23,900 bases of DNA from an uncultured Angelakisella sp. GTDB lineage: Bacteria > Bacillota > Clostridia > Oscillospirales > Ruminococcaceae. Each line of letters starts with the position of its first letter. Positions within the stretch are counted from its first letter, which is position 1. The translations under genes and the position numbers were made by a program. Shown here in pieces: positions 5,822 to 14,109 of this stretch. The notes below the pieces were generated by a model that saw nothing but the letters and a program-made list of their open reading frames with translations, was not told the DNA's origin and made no database searches. The DNA lies in assembly GCA_934524965.1 (NCBI GenBank), contig CAKSYU010000029.1, forward strand, positions 1 to 23,900, in the 5' to 3' direction.

Positions 5822-8764
5822 ATGAAAAGAGAAAGCGAAAAAAAGCTGAATTACCACCTTGCCGCCAATATCATACTGCTGTTCCTTATGGTGGCTGCCA
5901 TTATAGGGCTTTCCACCCGCCAGAACTATACCCGACTGATTGAGCAGATCGACCAGTATGTAGATACCCTGAGCACCCGTACCGCCCTGCATGTCAGCGA
6001 TGTATTCAGCGATAAGCTGTCCGCGATCCGTTCCATTGCCTATCTATACGGGCAGACACTGTATTCCACCGGGGAAGATCCCTCCTACCTTGCGTCGCTG
6101 GAGCAGGATTCCGGCTTTGACTGGATCCGCTATGTCGATCCCGACGGCTTTGTGAGCTCCAGCACCGACCAGATCCGCTATGTCGGCGACCGTTCCTACT
6201 TCGTGGACGCCATGAAGGGCAACAGCGGCTTTCTTGCCATTATGCAGTCCCGCATCACCGGCACCAAGCTCATCAGCTTTTACGCGCCGGTGTATTATCA
6301 GGGGGAGATCTGCGGCGTGATGATCGGCTCGCTGGAGGAGCCGACGGTCTCCGCTATTTTGAAAACCGACCTGTACGGCTACCCCGCCGTTACCATGATG
6401 GTGGACGCCGACGGCACCGTGCTGGGGCAGTACCTGGTGCCGATGCTGGAGGACGCCGAGGATCTGTGCGATACACTGGCGCTGATCGGCACCGGCGAGG
6501 ACGAGGCGATCTTTGCCGCCGTAGCGGGGCAGGAAAAATTCAGCTTTTCCTTTGTCGGCAGCAGCGGCTCCTCCGGCGGCGAAGTTCAGCCCATTCTGGG
6601 CACCGAGTGGTCGCTTTTGCAGCTGTTTCCCTCCGGCGCCGTGCGCCAGTTTTCCAATGAAGTAAATGCCGATGAGCACCTTACCATGTTCCTTTTTGCT
6701 GTGGCGGTTCTGGTTGCCGGTACGCAGTTTATCTACATCGCGCGGCGGCGTGCCAAGCTGCGGCAGGAAAACGAGAGCCACGGCAGGGTGATCTCGCTGC
6801 TGCAAAGCCTTTCCGATGACTATATCAGCCTGATCAATGTTGACCTGAGCACCGGCAGGCAGGAGCACTACCAGCTGCGCCACAACGATAAGGTGCAGGA
6901 CTGGAGCGGCGGCAGCAATGATTACGCCGACTGTGTGGGGCGCTACGCCCAGAAGGTCGTGTGTCCCCATGACCGCGAGCGGTTCCGCGCGGCGACCCGC
7001 CTTGCCACCATGCAGGGCATTCTTGCCAGCCAAAAGAGCTTTTACATAGAATATGACGCCAATCTCGGCGGCGAGCTGCGGCGCCTGCAGGGAAAGTTCT
7101 CCATTGACCGTGAGAACCCCAAGGAGCCGCATATGCTGGTGGGGATCCGGGATATCACCGAGCAGACCGAGGAGCATATCCGCAACCGCACCAGCATGGA
7201 TCTGATCGTTTCCGCCGCCAGCACCGTTTATCCGTTTATTATGGAGGAAAACCTTTCCCGCAACGAGGCTAAGACCATCTACAATAACAGTATCGTCAAC
7301 ACCGGTCAGCTGGGCAGCTTCGGCATTGATGAGCTGCTGGAGGGGCTGCGCGCTTCAATAGAAAATCCCGAGGACTATGACCGCCTGTGCCACTGCATGA
7401 ACCGCAAAGCGCAGCTTGCCGCCTACGAGCGGGGCGAGCGCACCCTGCGGGTGCAGGTGCGGCAGCGCGGTGATGACGGCGAGCTGCACTGGATGGAAAC
7501 CAGCAATATCCTGATGGAGAACCTTTCCGGTGATATCTGCTGTATTTCCATGACCCGCTGCATTGATGAGGATATGCGCCGCACCGCGGAGCTGGAGCAG
7601 GCAAAGGACGCCGCCGAAAGCGCCAACCGTGCCAAGAGCGCCTTCCTTTTCAATATGTCCCACGATATCCGCACCCCCATGAATGCCATCATCGGGTTTT
7701 CCTCGCTGGCGGAAAAGTACGCCGACGACCCCGAAAAGGTGGTGGACTGCCTGCAGAAGATCAATCTTTCCGGCGAGCATCTGCTGCGGCTCATCAATAA
7801 TGTCCTTGACCTCGCGCGCATCGAAAGCGGCAAGCAGACGCTGGATATCCGTCCGCACGATATCCCTGAAACGCTGCGGAATGTGCAGTACATCTTCCAG
7901 GTAGACCTGCAGAAGAAAGACCTGACGCTGGAGGTGCACTGTGATGTGCAGCACCGCATTGCCTGCTTTGACGACCTGAAAATGAATCAGATCGAGCTGA
8001 ACCTCATCGGCAATGCCGTAAAGTACACCCCTGCCGGCGGCAGGATCCTCTACACGATGGAGGAGACCAGCAGCGGGGAGGGCTGTGCCCACTACCGCAT
8101 CTCGGTAAAGGATAACGGCATCGGCATGAGCGAAGAATTCCAGCAGCAGCTGTTCCAGGCGTTCGAGCGGGAGAACACCAGCGTTGTCACCGGCATCGAG
8201 GGCTTCGGGCTGGGGCTTTCCATCACCAAGCGTCTGGTGGAGGCGATGGGCGGCAGCATCACCTGCCGCAGCGAAGCGGGCAAAGGCTCGGAGTTCATCT
8301 GCGAGTTCACCTTCCCCACCGGCACGGCGGCTGACCTGCACCCCGAGGAAGCCCCCGCGCCCGACCGCGCCCTGCTGCGCGGACGGCGGGTCCTGCTGGT
8401 AGAGGATAACGAGCTGAACCGTGAGATCTCCCGCGAAATCCTGCAAAGCGACGGGCTGGCGGTGGAGGAAGCCGAGGACGGCGATATTGCTGTGGAGATG
8501 GTGAAAAAAGCCGCGCCCCACTACTATGACCTGATCCTGATGGACATTCAGATGCCGCGTATGGACGGCTACGAGGCGGCACGCCGGATCCGCGCGCTGC
8601 CCAATCCCGCCCTTGCCGGTATTCCCATCGTGGCGGTGACGGCAAACGCCTTCGAGGAGGACTGCCGTGCCGCGCTGGCGGCAGGCATGAACGGGCATAT
8701 CTTCAAGCCCATTGATGAAAAGGCGCTGCTGGGCGTAATGGAAAAACTGCTGGGCAAGGAGTGA
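5822..8764 (+). CDS. membrane hybrid sensor histidine kinase (HK-REC)
   Basis: The 980-aa protein has TM1 at about 12-31, a large extracytoplasmic Cache-like sensor (about 35-280, with the YVDPDGFV and RYVGDRSYF patterns), and TM2 at about 286-306. Two PAS-like regions (about 325-590) come next. HisKA follows with phosphorylatable His614 in [14 protein letters not shown]. HATPase_c has the N box ([13 protein letters not shown]), DNGIGM and GFGLGLSI. The C-terminal REC has D908 in [13 protein letters not shown] and K962 in FKP. It should sense an external small molecule, autophosphorylate, pass phosphate to D908 and on through the HPt encoded 31 nt upstream. Start: AAGGAG upstream of ATG 5822; longer in-frame starts lie inside the HPt gene. 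It is the last gene of the operon, followed by terminators. Confidence 0.95.
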   Translation: MKRESEKKLNYHLAANIILLFLMVAAIIGLSTRQNYTRLIEQIDQYVDTLSTRTALHVSDVFSDKLSAIRSIAYLYGQTLYSTGEDPSYLASLEQDSGFDWIRYVDPDGFVSSSTDQIRYVGDRSYFVDAMKGNSGFLAIMQSRITGTKLISFYAPVYYQGEICGVMIGSLEEPTVSAILKTDLYGYPAVTMMVDADGTVLGQYLVPMLEDAEDLCDTLALIGTGEDEAIFAAVAGQEKFSFSFVGSSGSSGGEVQPILGTEWSLLQLFPSGAVRQFSNEVNADEHLTMFLFAVAVLVAGTQFIYIARRRAKLRQENESHGRVISLLQSLSDDYISLINVDLSTGRQEHYQLRHNDKVQDWSGGSNDYADCVGRYAQKVVCPHDRERFRAATRLATMQGILASQKSFYIEYDANLGGELRRLQGKFSIDRENPKEPHMLVGIRDITEQTEEHIRNRTSMDLIVSAASTVYPFIMEENLSRNEAKTIYNNSIVNTGQLGSFGIDELLEGLRASIENPEDYDRLCHCMNRKAQLAAYERGERTLRVQVRQRGDDGELHWMETSNILMENLSGDICCISMTRCIDEDMRRTAELEQAKDAAESANRAKSAFLFNMSHDIRTPMNAIIGFSSLAEKYADDPEKVVDCLQKINLSGEHLLRLINNVLDLARIESGKQTLDIRPHDIPETLRNVQYIFQVDLQKKDLTLEVHCDVQHRIACFDDLKMNQIELNLIGNAVKYTPAGGRILYTMEETSSGEGCAHYRISVKDNGIGMSEEFQQQLFQAFERENTSVVTGIEGFGLGLSITKRLVEAMGGSITCRSEAGKGSEFICEFTFPTGTAADLHPEEAPAPDRALLRGRRVLLVEDNELNREISREILQSDGLAVEEAEDGDIAVEMVKKAAPHYYDLILMDIQMPRMDGYEAARRIRALPNPALAGIPIVAVTANAFEEDCRAALAAGMNGHIFKPIDEKALLGVMEKLLGKE

Positions 8765-8785
8765 TCCGTCCGTGACCGTGTGGAA

Positions 8786-8864
8786 AAGCATTTGTTTCAT
8801 TTTTGCAACTTGTTTCATATTTGCACCAAAGCATTTTGTTAAGAAAAATTTGTGGAAAATTATA
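8786..8864. repeat. AT-rich imperfect direct repeats after the kinase gene
   Basis: TTGTTTCATTTTTGCAAC is followed immediately by the near copy TTGTTTCATATTTGCACC, and AAAGCATTT occurs on both sides. The stretch is much more AT-rich than the genes around it. No ORF or known RNA motif is evident. Confidence 0.4.
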
Positions 8865-8906
8865 AAAATGCTTTATTCATGCGGATAATTCAATAAGCAT
8901 TTTTTT
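8865..8906 (+). terminator. terminator of the phosphorelay operon
   Basis: AAAATGCTTTATT (8865-8877) pairs, with one bulged T, with AATAAGCATTTT, and the run of T continues to 8906. It is about 100 nt after the kinase stop. Confidence 0.6.
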
Positions 8907-8908
8907 AG

Positions 8909-8957
8909 GGCGGCATAATCTGTTGCAAAAACGCACCAGATTATGCCGCCATTTTTC
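8909..8957 (+). terminator. second, stronger terminator with a 14-bp perfect stem
   Basis: GGCGGCATAATCTG (8909-8922) pairs perfectly with CAGATTATGCCGCC (8937-8950) across a 14-nt loop, followed by ATTTTT. It lies 2 nt after the previous T-run, so the operon ends in two stacked terminators. Confidence 0.7.
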
Positions 8958-9073
8958 CGGTTTTGCCCCTGTAATAGACCAAAATCGTCAAATTCGCCTT
9001 TGGAGAGAGATAAAAAACTGTCCAAAGGAAATCCGTACCGATTTACGCACCTGCCAAACTTTTGTCAAGGTCA

Positions 9074-9102
9074 TTTACAAGCCCACTTCCCCTCGCTATA
9101 AT
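9074..9102 (+). promoter_or_regulatory. promoter of the alpha/beta hydrolase gene
   Basis: TTTACA (9074-9079), a 17-nt spacer and TATAAT (9097-9102) form a near-consensus vegetative promoter. The leader of about 80 nt contains the hairpin CCCCTG/CAGGGG (9138-9143 with 9155-9160), whose right arm covers an upstream AGGGG that could otherwise serve the GTG/TTG codons at 9166/9169. Confidence 0.65.
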
Positions 9103-9189
9103 CAGTTCAAAAGCGGAACGAACCGGCATTTTTCGCACCCCTGCTGCCGCTTTACAGGGGAAAATGTGTTGAAACAAGAGGTTTATGAA

Positions 9190-11310
9190 ATGGAACAGAC
9201 TTTGAACAAAACTCCGATCAAGTGGCGGGCTTCCGCCATTGTGCTGGCGGTTTGTCTGGTGCTGATGGTCGTTACCTCCGTGATCGGTCATAACATTCAG
9301 ACCAGCGGCGGCACCGTGCGCACCGAGGAGATCACCTTCACCACCGATGTAGGTGCCACCAGCCACGCCAAGCTCTTTATCCCCGAAACGGCGACTGCCG
9401 AAACCCCCGCGCCCGCTATCCTGCTGTGCCACGGCTATACCGCCAGCGAGGACGCCATGGAAGCGAATGCCATTGAGCTGAGCCGCCGCGGATATGTAGT
9501 CATGGCGCTGGATATGTACGGTCACGGCGAAAGCACCCTGCCCCCCGACGGCTACAAGCAGGCGGAAATGGGCAATGTGGAAAACTACGCCCCCGACCTC
9601 GGCAGCTACTCTGCCCTACAGCAGTTCAAGAACTATGACTTTATCGACCTGACCAAGATCGGTATGCTGGGTCACTCGATGGGTACCGCCGCTATTCAGG
9701 AGGGCGCTTACCTTGCCTATGCCAAGTGGCAGGCTGCCTACACCGCCGCCTACACCGAGGCACTGACCGCCGGCAGCGATGAGACCACCGCCGCCTACAC
9801 CGCCTATGCCGCCGCCATGAACGCCGGCATCGTGCTGCCCGGTTCCATGGTACTTACCGGCTACAACTACAATGTCCGCAACATCAATGACCTGACTTAC
9901 ATCGGCGTCACTGCCGATAACGGCGTATTCCCGCTGTATGCCGCGCCGGTCAACATCTGCACCATTCAGGGCACCTACGATGAATTCTCCGGTCTTCTGT
10001 GGGGCGTGGAGGATTCCAGCCAGTACACCACCAGCTTTAAGTTCGCCTACGGCACCGGCGGCGCTACCAATGTTCCCTCCGGCACCTACTTTATGTACGG
10101 CGATGCCAGCGCCACACCCCTCACCCGTGAGGAAGCCGTGACCGCTGCCGCCAGCGCTGCCGTGACCATGAAGCCCATTCGTGCCGCTTACAGCTTTGTG
10201 GGTACCCATTCCGATACCTACTATGACGAGACCGCCATCAGCTACGGCATCGATTTCTTTGATATCACCCTGCGGGGCGGCGTCGCCACCATCGATCCCA
10301 CCCAGCAGGTCTGGCACGGTCGTGCCGCCTGCGGTCTCATCGGGCTTTGCGCTACGCTGGTCGCCTTTGTCGCACTGGCGCTCACCCTGCTGCGTGTTCC
10401 CTTCTTCTCCACCATCGTGCGCCCCGCTGCTCCCTCCATGAGCACCGTTCACGGCGCCAAGGGCGTCATCGGCTACATCATTCCCTACATCATCTTCCTG
10501 CTGCCCGCGCCCCTGCTGTACTACTGGCTAATCGGTTATCCCTACTACATGCAGCCCCAGTGGTTCAAGTTCCTCACCAAGTTCATGCCCAACAGCTTCT
10601 TCAATATGGCTCCCATGAACTCCCTGATGCTGTTTAACGGCGTCGTGGGCGGGATGTTCCTGGTGCTTTATCTGCTGGTGTTCTTCCTCATCGGGCGCAA
10701 GAAGGGCGCTGCCTTTGATAACACCGGTCTTAAGCTCCCCTTTGTGCAGATCCTGAAGAGCCTGCTGCTGGCAGTCCTCTCCTTCGCCGGTATCTACGCG
10801 GTGGTCTATGCCTGCTCCGCCCTTTCCGGCACCAACTTCTCCTTCTTCAAGTTCAACATCATGCCGATGGACAGCACCCACTGGGTCGCGTTCTTCAAGT
10901 ATCTGCCCGTCTGGCTGCTGTTCTTCCTGCTGTGCAGCGTCATCTACAATTCCCTTACCCGCATCAATAATGCCCCCGCGTGGCTCAATTACCTGCTGTG
11001 CGCGGTGGTCTCCTGCGGCGGTCTTGCCGTGATGTTCGCCTATGACTACGGCAAGCTGTTTGCCACCGGTGTCCGCGGTATCCAGTATATTCCCGGCACC
11101 ACCTCCCCCGAATGGCTCGCCGCCGTGGGTATGTCCTTCCCCACCGCGCTTGCCGGCATCATGCTGTTCGGTCTGCTGTTCATTCTGCCCATCACCGCCG
11201 TGATGAGCCGTGTGCTGCACAAAAAGACCGGCTCCGTATGGCTGGGCGGCTTCCTGACAGCCTTCATCGTCCTTGTTTTCACCATCTCCCATATGGTCGT
11301 TTCCATCTGA
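9190..11310 (+). CDS. alpha/beta hydrolase fused to a polytopic membrane domain
   Basis: The 706-aa protein starts with a basic N-terminus and one TM helix (about 13-33). An alpha/beta hydrolase domain follows: oxyanion region LLCHGYTASEDAM, nucleophile elbow GHSMG with Ser163, and likely acid Asp264 (GTYDEF) and His340 (GTHSDTYYD). From about residue 372 come eight predicted TM helices. By the positive-inside rule the hydrolase domain would be outside the cytoplasm. The cap between about 180 and 225 is rich in Ala/Tyr/Thr. The substrate is unknown; lipids, esters or wall polymers are possible. The start is ATG 9190 with AGAGG 9 nt upstream; TTG 9169 is an alternative. Reading from 8923 would begin inside the terminator and is rejected. 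Confidence 0.85.
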   Translation: MEQTLNKTPIKWRASAIVLAVCLVLMVVTSVIGHNIQTSGGTVRTEEITFTTDVGATSHAKLFIPETATAETPAPAILLCHGYTASEDAMEANAIELSRRGYVVMALDMYGHGESTLPPDGYKQAEMGNVENYAPDLGSYSALQQFKNYDFIDLTKIGMLGHSMGTAAIQEGAYLAYAKWQAAYTAAYTEALTAGSDETTAAYTAYAAAMNAGIVLPGSMVLTGYNYNVRNINDLTYIGVTADNGVFPLYAAPVNICTIQGTYDEFSGLLWGVEDSSQYTTSFKFAYGTGGATNVPSGTYFMYGDASATPLTREEAVTAAASAAVTMKPIRAAYSFVGTHSDTYYDETAISYGIDFFDITLRGGVATIDPTQQVWHGRAACGLIGLCATLVAFVALALTLLRVPFFSTIVRPAAPSMSTVHGAKGVIGYIIPYIIFLLPAPLLYYWLIGYPYYMQPQWFKFLTKFMPNSFFNMAPMNSLMLFNGVVGGMFLVLYLLVFFLIGRKKGAAFDNTGLKLPFVQILKSLLLAVLSFAGIYAVVYACSALSGTNFSFFKFNIMPMDSTHWVAFFKYLPVWLLFFLLCSVIYNSLTRINNAPAWLNYLLCAVVSCGGLAVMFAYDYGKLFATGVRGIQYIPGTTSPEWLAAVGMSFPTALAGIMLFGLLFILPITAVMSRVLHKKTGSVWLGGFLTAFIVLVFTISHMVVSI

Positions 11311-11370
11311 TTTTTCCTCCTCAAAATAAAAACTCAGGAAACGAAGTGGATCTCTGCCCGTGCCGGTTTT

Positions 11371-11400
11371 CCGGCGGCTCCCGGTAGGGGGAGCCGCCGG
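11371..11400. other. strong 12-bp hairpin without T-tract
   Basis: CCGGCGGCTCCC (11371-11382) pairs perfectly with GGGAGCCGCCGG (11389-11400) over a 6-nt loop. No T-run follows on either strand, so it is not a standard intrinsic terminator. It sits between the hydrolase gene and the YczE-like gene, where it could protect the upstream mRNA or attenuate read-through. Confidence 0.55.
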
Positions 11401-11491
11401 AGGCGCACGGAGCATCACGCATCGGCCACAGCGCGCCGGTGCGTGCTTTGCTTTTCTACTCAACTTCCCCCACGAAAGGCAGGTATTCCCT

Positions 11492-12184
11492 ATGTCCACC
11501 CAGACCCAGAGCCTGCAGCGTCCCCGCTGCGTCTTCCGCGGGGAGCTGGCGCTTTGCATCATCGCGGTGCTCAATAGCTTTGCCGTCTACCTGATGCTTT
11601 ACAGCGGCGCCGGCATTTCCTCCATTTCCTCGGTGCCGTACATCATCTCGGAGGTGCTGCCGGTGCTGAGCCTCGGCACATGGACTTACATCTTCCAGAC
11701 CTCGCTGGTAGCGGTACTGATGCTGCTGCGGCGGAAGTTTGTCCCCAGCTATCTGCTGGCGTTTTTGGTGGGCTTTGTCTTTGGCGAGATGATGGACGTC
11801 CACGCCCTGTGGATCGACAAGCTGCCGCTGACCCCCGTGCTGCGGGTCGTCTATTTCCTCATCAGCTTTGCGGCGCTTACCCTTGGCATTGCCCTATCCA
11901 ACCACTGCAAGCTGCCCATTATCCCCACCGACCTGTTCCCCCGCGAGCTGGCGGTCATTCTGAACAAACCCTACAAGACGGTCAAGACCCGTTTTGACCT
12001 TGGGTGCCTCACCGTAACGGTCACGCTGTCGCTCCTTTTCCTGCACGAAATTCGCGGCATCGGCATCGGTACGGTATTCTGCGCCTTTGTGATGGGACGC
12101 TGCATTTCGTGGGTCGGCGAGCGCCTTTGCCGCCGCTTTGTCTTTGTTTCGTTCCTCTCGCCCCAGCCGGAGGAGGATCCGTAA
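11492..12184 (+). CDS. YczE/YyaS/YitT-like integral membrane protein
   Basis: The 230-aa protein is hydrophobic, with about five to six predicted TM helices (ALCIIAVLNSFAVYLMLYSG, WTYIFQTSLVAVLMLL, YLLAFLVGFVFGEMMD and further helices). GAGISSISSVPYIISEVLP corresponds to the segment after TM1 in YczE-type proteins. The GFVFGEMMDVHALW stretch and late glycines (RGIGIGTVFCAFVMGRC) also fit that group. The function of the family is not established. The ATG has AGGCAGG 8 nt upstream; a longer reading from 11360 has an Arg-rich, hairpin-derived N-terminus and is rejected. It follows the hydrolase gene by 181 nt without a clear promoter, so co-transcription is possible. A terminator follows. Confidence 0.7.
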   Translation: MSTQTQSLQRPRCVFRGELALCIIAVLNSFAVYLMLYSGAGISSISSVPYIISEVLPVLSLGTWTYIFQTSLVAVLMLLRRKFVPSYLLAFLVGFVFGEMMDVHALWIDKLPLTPVLRVVYFLISFAALTLGIALSNHCKLPIIPTDLFPRELAVILNKPYKTVKTRFDLGCLTVTVTLSLLFLHEIRGIGIGTVFCAFVMGRCISWVGERLCRRFVFVSFLSPQPEEDP

Positions 12185-12198
12185 CGCCTGTTTTTTCC

Positions 12199-12231
12199 GC
12201 CCCGCCGCGCAGCGGGGCTTTCGGTTTTTCT
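12199..12231 (+). terminator. terminator after the YczE-like gene
   Basis: GCCCCGC (12199-12205) pairs with GCGGGGC (12212-12218), followed by TTTCGGTTTTT. A weaker hairpin, GGGACA/TGTCCC with five T (12269-12297), lies further on and may act as a backup. Confidence 0.7.
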
Positions 12232-12315
12232 CCCCCTTGCGACAAATGCGTCTCCCCTGTTATTTTTTGGGACACATCGGCGGGATTGTCCCTTTTTCCA
12301 TTCCGCAGTAGGCAC

Positions 12316-12321
12316 TATAAT
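12316..12321 (+). promoter_or_regulatory. -10 element for the 340-aa protein gene
   Basis: A perfect TATAAT lies 36 nt before the ATG and after the previous terminators. The -35 region is a weak T-rich sequence, so only the -10 is confidently called. Confidence 0.4.
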
Positions 12322-12357
12322 TTTATTAGTAGGTAATCAAGAAAGAGGGAATTCCTT

Positions 12358-13380
12358 ATGGCTCCACGCTCCGTCAATACCATCGCCCGCACCCTGATTC
12401 AAACGGTAGTGCGCCAAAAACTGAATTCCATCAAAAGCGATCCGGAGCGCAGCCTGCGCAATCTGGTGGATATGGGGCTGAGCTTTGCCGGCAACGGCGC
12501 GCAGAAGCGCTTTTTGCAGCAGGCGCAGCACGCCCTGCAAGATGAAAACAGCGCCTATTACCGCATCATCTACGATATGGCGCTGCATGTGGATACCGAG
12601 CATCTGATGGGCTTCGGCATGAATTTGGGCTATAATAGCCTGACAGCAGGCGCGCGCATGATCCGCCGGCTGGAGAGTGAACGCGGCTATGATATTCCGT
12701 GGTGCCTTACCCTTTTGATCGACCGCAAGGGCTACGCCGCCCACGAAGCCGACTACACATCGCTGATCGAGCAGGGCAAAAAGCTGGGCATTTACACCTA
12801 TCTGCTTATCGCGCCGGAGCTGCCCGTGGGACTGTTTACTCTGCTGCGGCAGCAGCGGGACTGCGCCTTTCTGCTGCTGACCACCGCCGGAGAGCTGACC
12901 GGCGATGTGGTGGATTCGATGGCGCAGCTTTACAATGTCATGCCGGTGGTGCGCTTCGGCGAGGGCGCCGAGGAGATCTGCGACGCCATGCGGCGGCGGG
13001 AGATGCTGTATTCGGTATTCCTGCCCTACAACCGCGGGGAGGCGGAACACATCTCCGGTGACGGTGATGTACTGGATATCGAGCAGTTCCATGCGCCGCT
13101 TACCCTCTTTGTTGCCCGCACCGCTCCGGAGGGAGGCAAGGCTTCGCCCTTTTACCGGCGCATCATTGCCGCCCGCGATGACCTGCATGTACAGACCATT
13201 CCTGTGGAGCTGTGGGAGGATCTGCGCTTTATCGACGGCGTCATCTCGCCCCGTCCTTCCCATTCCATTGCCTTTGATGCCGCCTGCCGGCTGCTGGACG
13301 ATAACGGCGTACCGGTAGAGGGTGTTTCCTTTGCCGGACAACCGCTGGAGAATATCCTTGCCGGCTGCGCTGACCAATAA
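12358..13380 (+). CDS. uncharacterised 340-aa cytoplasmic protein
   Basis: I do not recognise a characterised family. There is no signal peptide or TM helix. The N-terminal third is helical and charged (VRQKLNSIKSDPERSLRNLVD, a GNGAQKRFLQQAQHAL helix). A distinctive FGMNLGYNSLTAGARMIRRLE motif follows, then alternating strands and helices (IPWCLTLLIDRKG, GIYTYLLIAPEL, CAFLLLTTAGEL, VMPVVRFGEGAEEICDAM). The order resembles a TIM-barrel-like core as in radical-SAM relatives, but no CxxxCxxC cluster motif is present. The late part has DDLHVQTIPVELWEDLRF and SHSIAFDAACRLLDD. The start is ATG 12358 with GAGGG 8 nt upstream. It has its own -10 and a terminator shared with the convergent TetR gene, so it is probably monocistronic. 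Confidence 0.75.
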   Translation: MAPRSVNTIARTLIQTVVRQKLNSIKSDPERSLRNLVDMGLSFAGNGAQKRFLQQAQHALQDENSAYYRIIYDMALHVDTEHLMGFGMNLGYNSLTAGARMIRRLESERGYDIPWCLTLLIDRKGYAAHEADYTSLIEQGKKLGIYTYLLIAPELPVGLFTLLRQQRDCAFLLLTTAGELTGDVVDSMAQLYNVMPVVRFGEGAEEICDAMRRREMLYSVFLPYNRGEAEHISGDGDVLDIEQFHAPLTLFVARTAPEGGKASPFYRRIIAARDDLHVQTIPVELWEDLRFIDGVISPRPSHSIAFDAACRLLDDNGVPVEGVSFAGQPLENILAGCADQ

Positions 13381-13386
13381 AATAAG

Positions 13387-13424
13387 CCCCGATGCCGCGG
13401 GCTTCCCGCAGGATCGGGGTTTTT
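13387..13424. terminator. convergent bidirectional terminator
   Basis: CCCCGAT (13387-13393) pairs with ATCGGGG (13413-13419), with the nested stem GCGGG/CCCGC (13397-13409) and five T on the plus strand. On the minus strand the hairpin is followed by GCTTATTTTATT. It lies between the stops of the 340-aa gene and the TetR gene. Confidence 0.8.
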
Positions 13425-13433
13425 CCTATTTTT

Positions 13434-13985
13434 TCATAGTTCCGTCACTTCTACGCGTTTTACGGCGGCGTAGATACTCGCCTTCAGCATTCGCACAAAT
13501 TCCTGCGGCGGGACGCAGTCCTTTTCGGAAAGCCAGCGCACAAATGCCGCGATGAACGCGTCGGCATAAAAATCAATGCAGAATTGCTGGTACTTGGCTT
13601 CCTCCAGCGAGGAGGCAAGGAAATACTTGATGGAAGGCTCCAGCACTTCCTTAAAATGCTCCAAAAAGGAATTCTGCCCCTCAATGCGCAGGGCACGCCG
13701 GTAAAAGGCGCGGTTTTCGTAGAAAAAGCCGCACAGCACGGTGAGGAAATCCCACATGCCGGCGTAATCCTTTTCGCTGGAAAGCCGGAGATATTCCATA
13801 TCGAAGATCCAGTTGACTAAGTCGTATTTATCCTTGAAGTGGTAGTAAAAGCTCTTGCGGTTCATGCCGCACTGCTCTGCGATATCGGAAACGCTGATCT
13901 TGGAAAAAGGCATCTGCTCCATCAGTTCCTTCATCGCGGCTGCTAAAGCGCGCTTGGTCAGGTTGGAATCCGCCGTGGTGTTCAC
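13434..13985 (-). CDS. TetR/AcrR-family transcriptional regulator
   Basis: The 183-aa protein has an N-terminal TetR HTH: KRALAAAMKELMEQMPF, then ISVSDIAEQCGMNRKSFYYH with the family-typical Phe-Tyr-Tyr-His-Phe-Lys after the recognition helix. The C-terminal part (about 65-180) is helical, with FYENRAFYRRALRIEGQNSF resembling the DhaS-like/TetR_C group often found in Firmicutes. Such proteins usually repress neighbouring transport or membrane genes. The start codon is GTG at 13985; a G-rich stretch precedes it at a very short distance, so the true start is uncertain. It is divergent from the DedA-family gene, 124 bp away, and a perfect inverted repeat in that gap is a candidate operator. Confidence 0.88.
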   Translation of the reverse strand: MNTTADSNLTKRALAAAMKELMEQMPFSKISVSDIAEQCGMNRKSFYYHFKDKYDLVNWIFDMEYLRLSSEKDYAGMWDFLTVLCGFFYENRAFYRRALRIEGQNSFLEHFKEVLEPSIKYFLASSLEEAKYQQFCIDFYADAFIAAFVRWLSEKDCVPPQEFVRMLKASIYAAVKRVEVTEL

Positions 13986-14049
13986 CCCCGTTCTGGCAAT
14001 ATCTTAACATATTCTCCTATCAAAATAAAAGCCCCACCCCGCAAAAGCG

Positions 14050-14075
14050 TTGGACAATCGCCAAAAAATGTCCAA
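14050..14075. promoter_or_regulatory. inverted-repeat operator candidate between TetR and DedA genes
   Basis: TTGGACA (14050-14056) and TGTCCAA (14069-14075) are perfect inverted 7-mers with a 12-nt spacer. They lie in the divergent intergenic region, 17 nt before the DedA-gene ribosome binding site. TetR regulators bind such palindromes, so it is a reasonable operator; no T-run follows that would make it a terminator. Confidence 0.45.
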
Positions 14076-14109
14076 AATCCCCCCATTTTACCAAAGGAGT
14101 GGTTCCCCT

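Noticed and set aside
8923..9189. 89-residue N-terminal extension of the hydrolase
   Set aside because: It begins inside the terminator loop and contains the promoter at 9074-9102.
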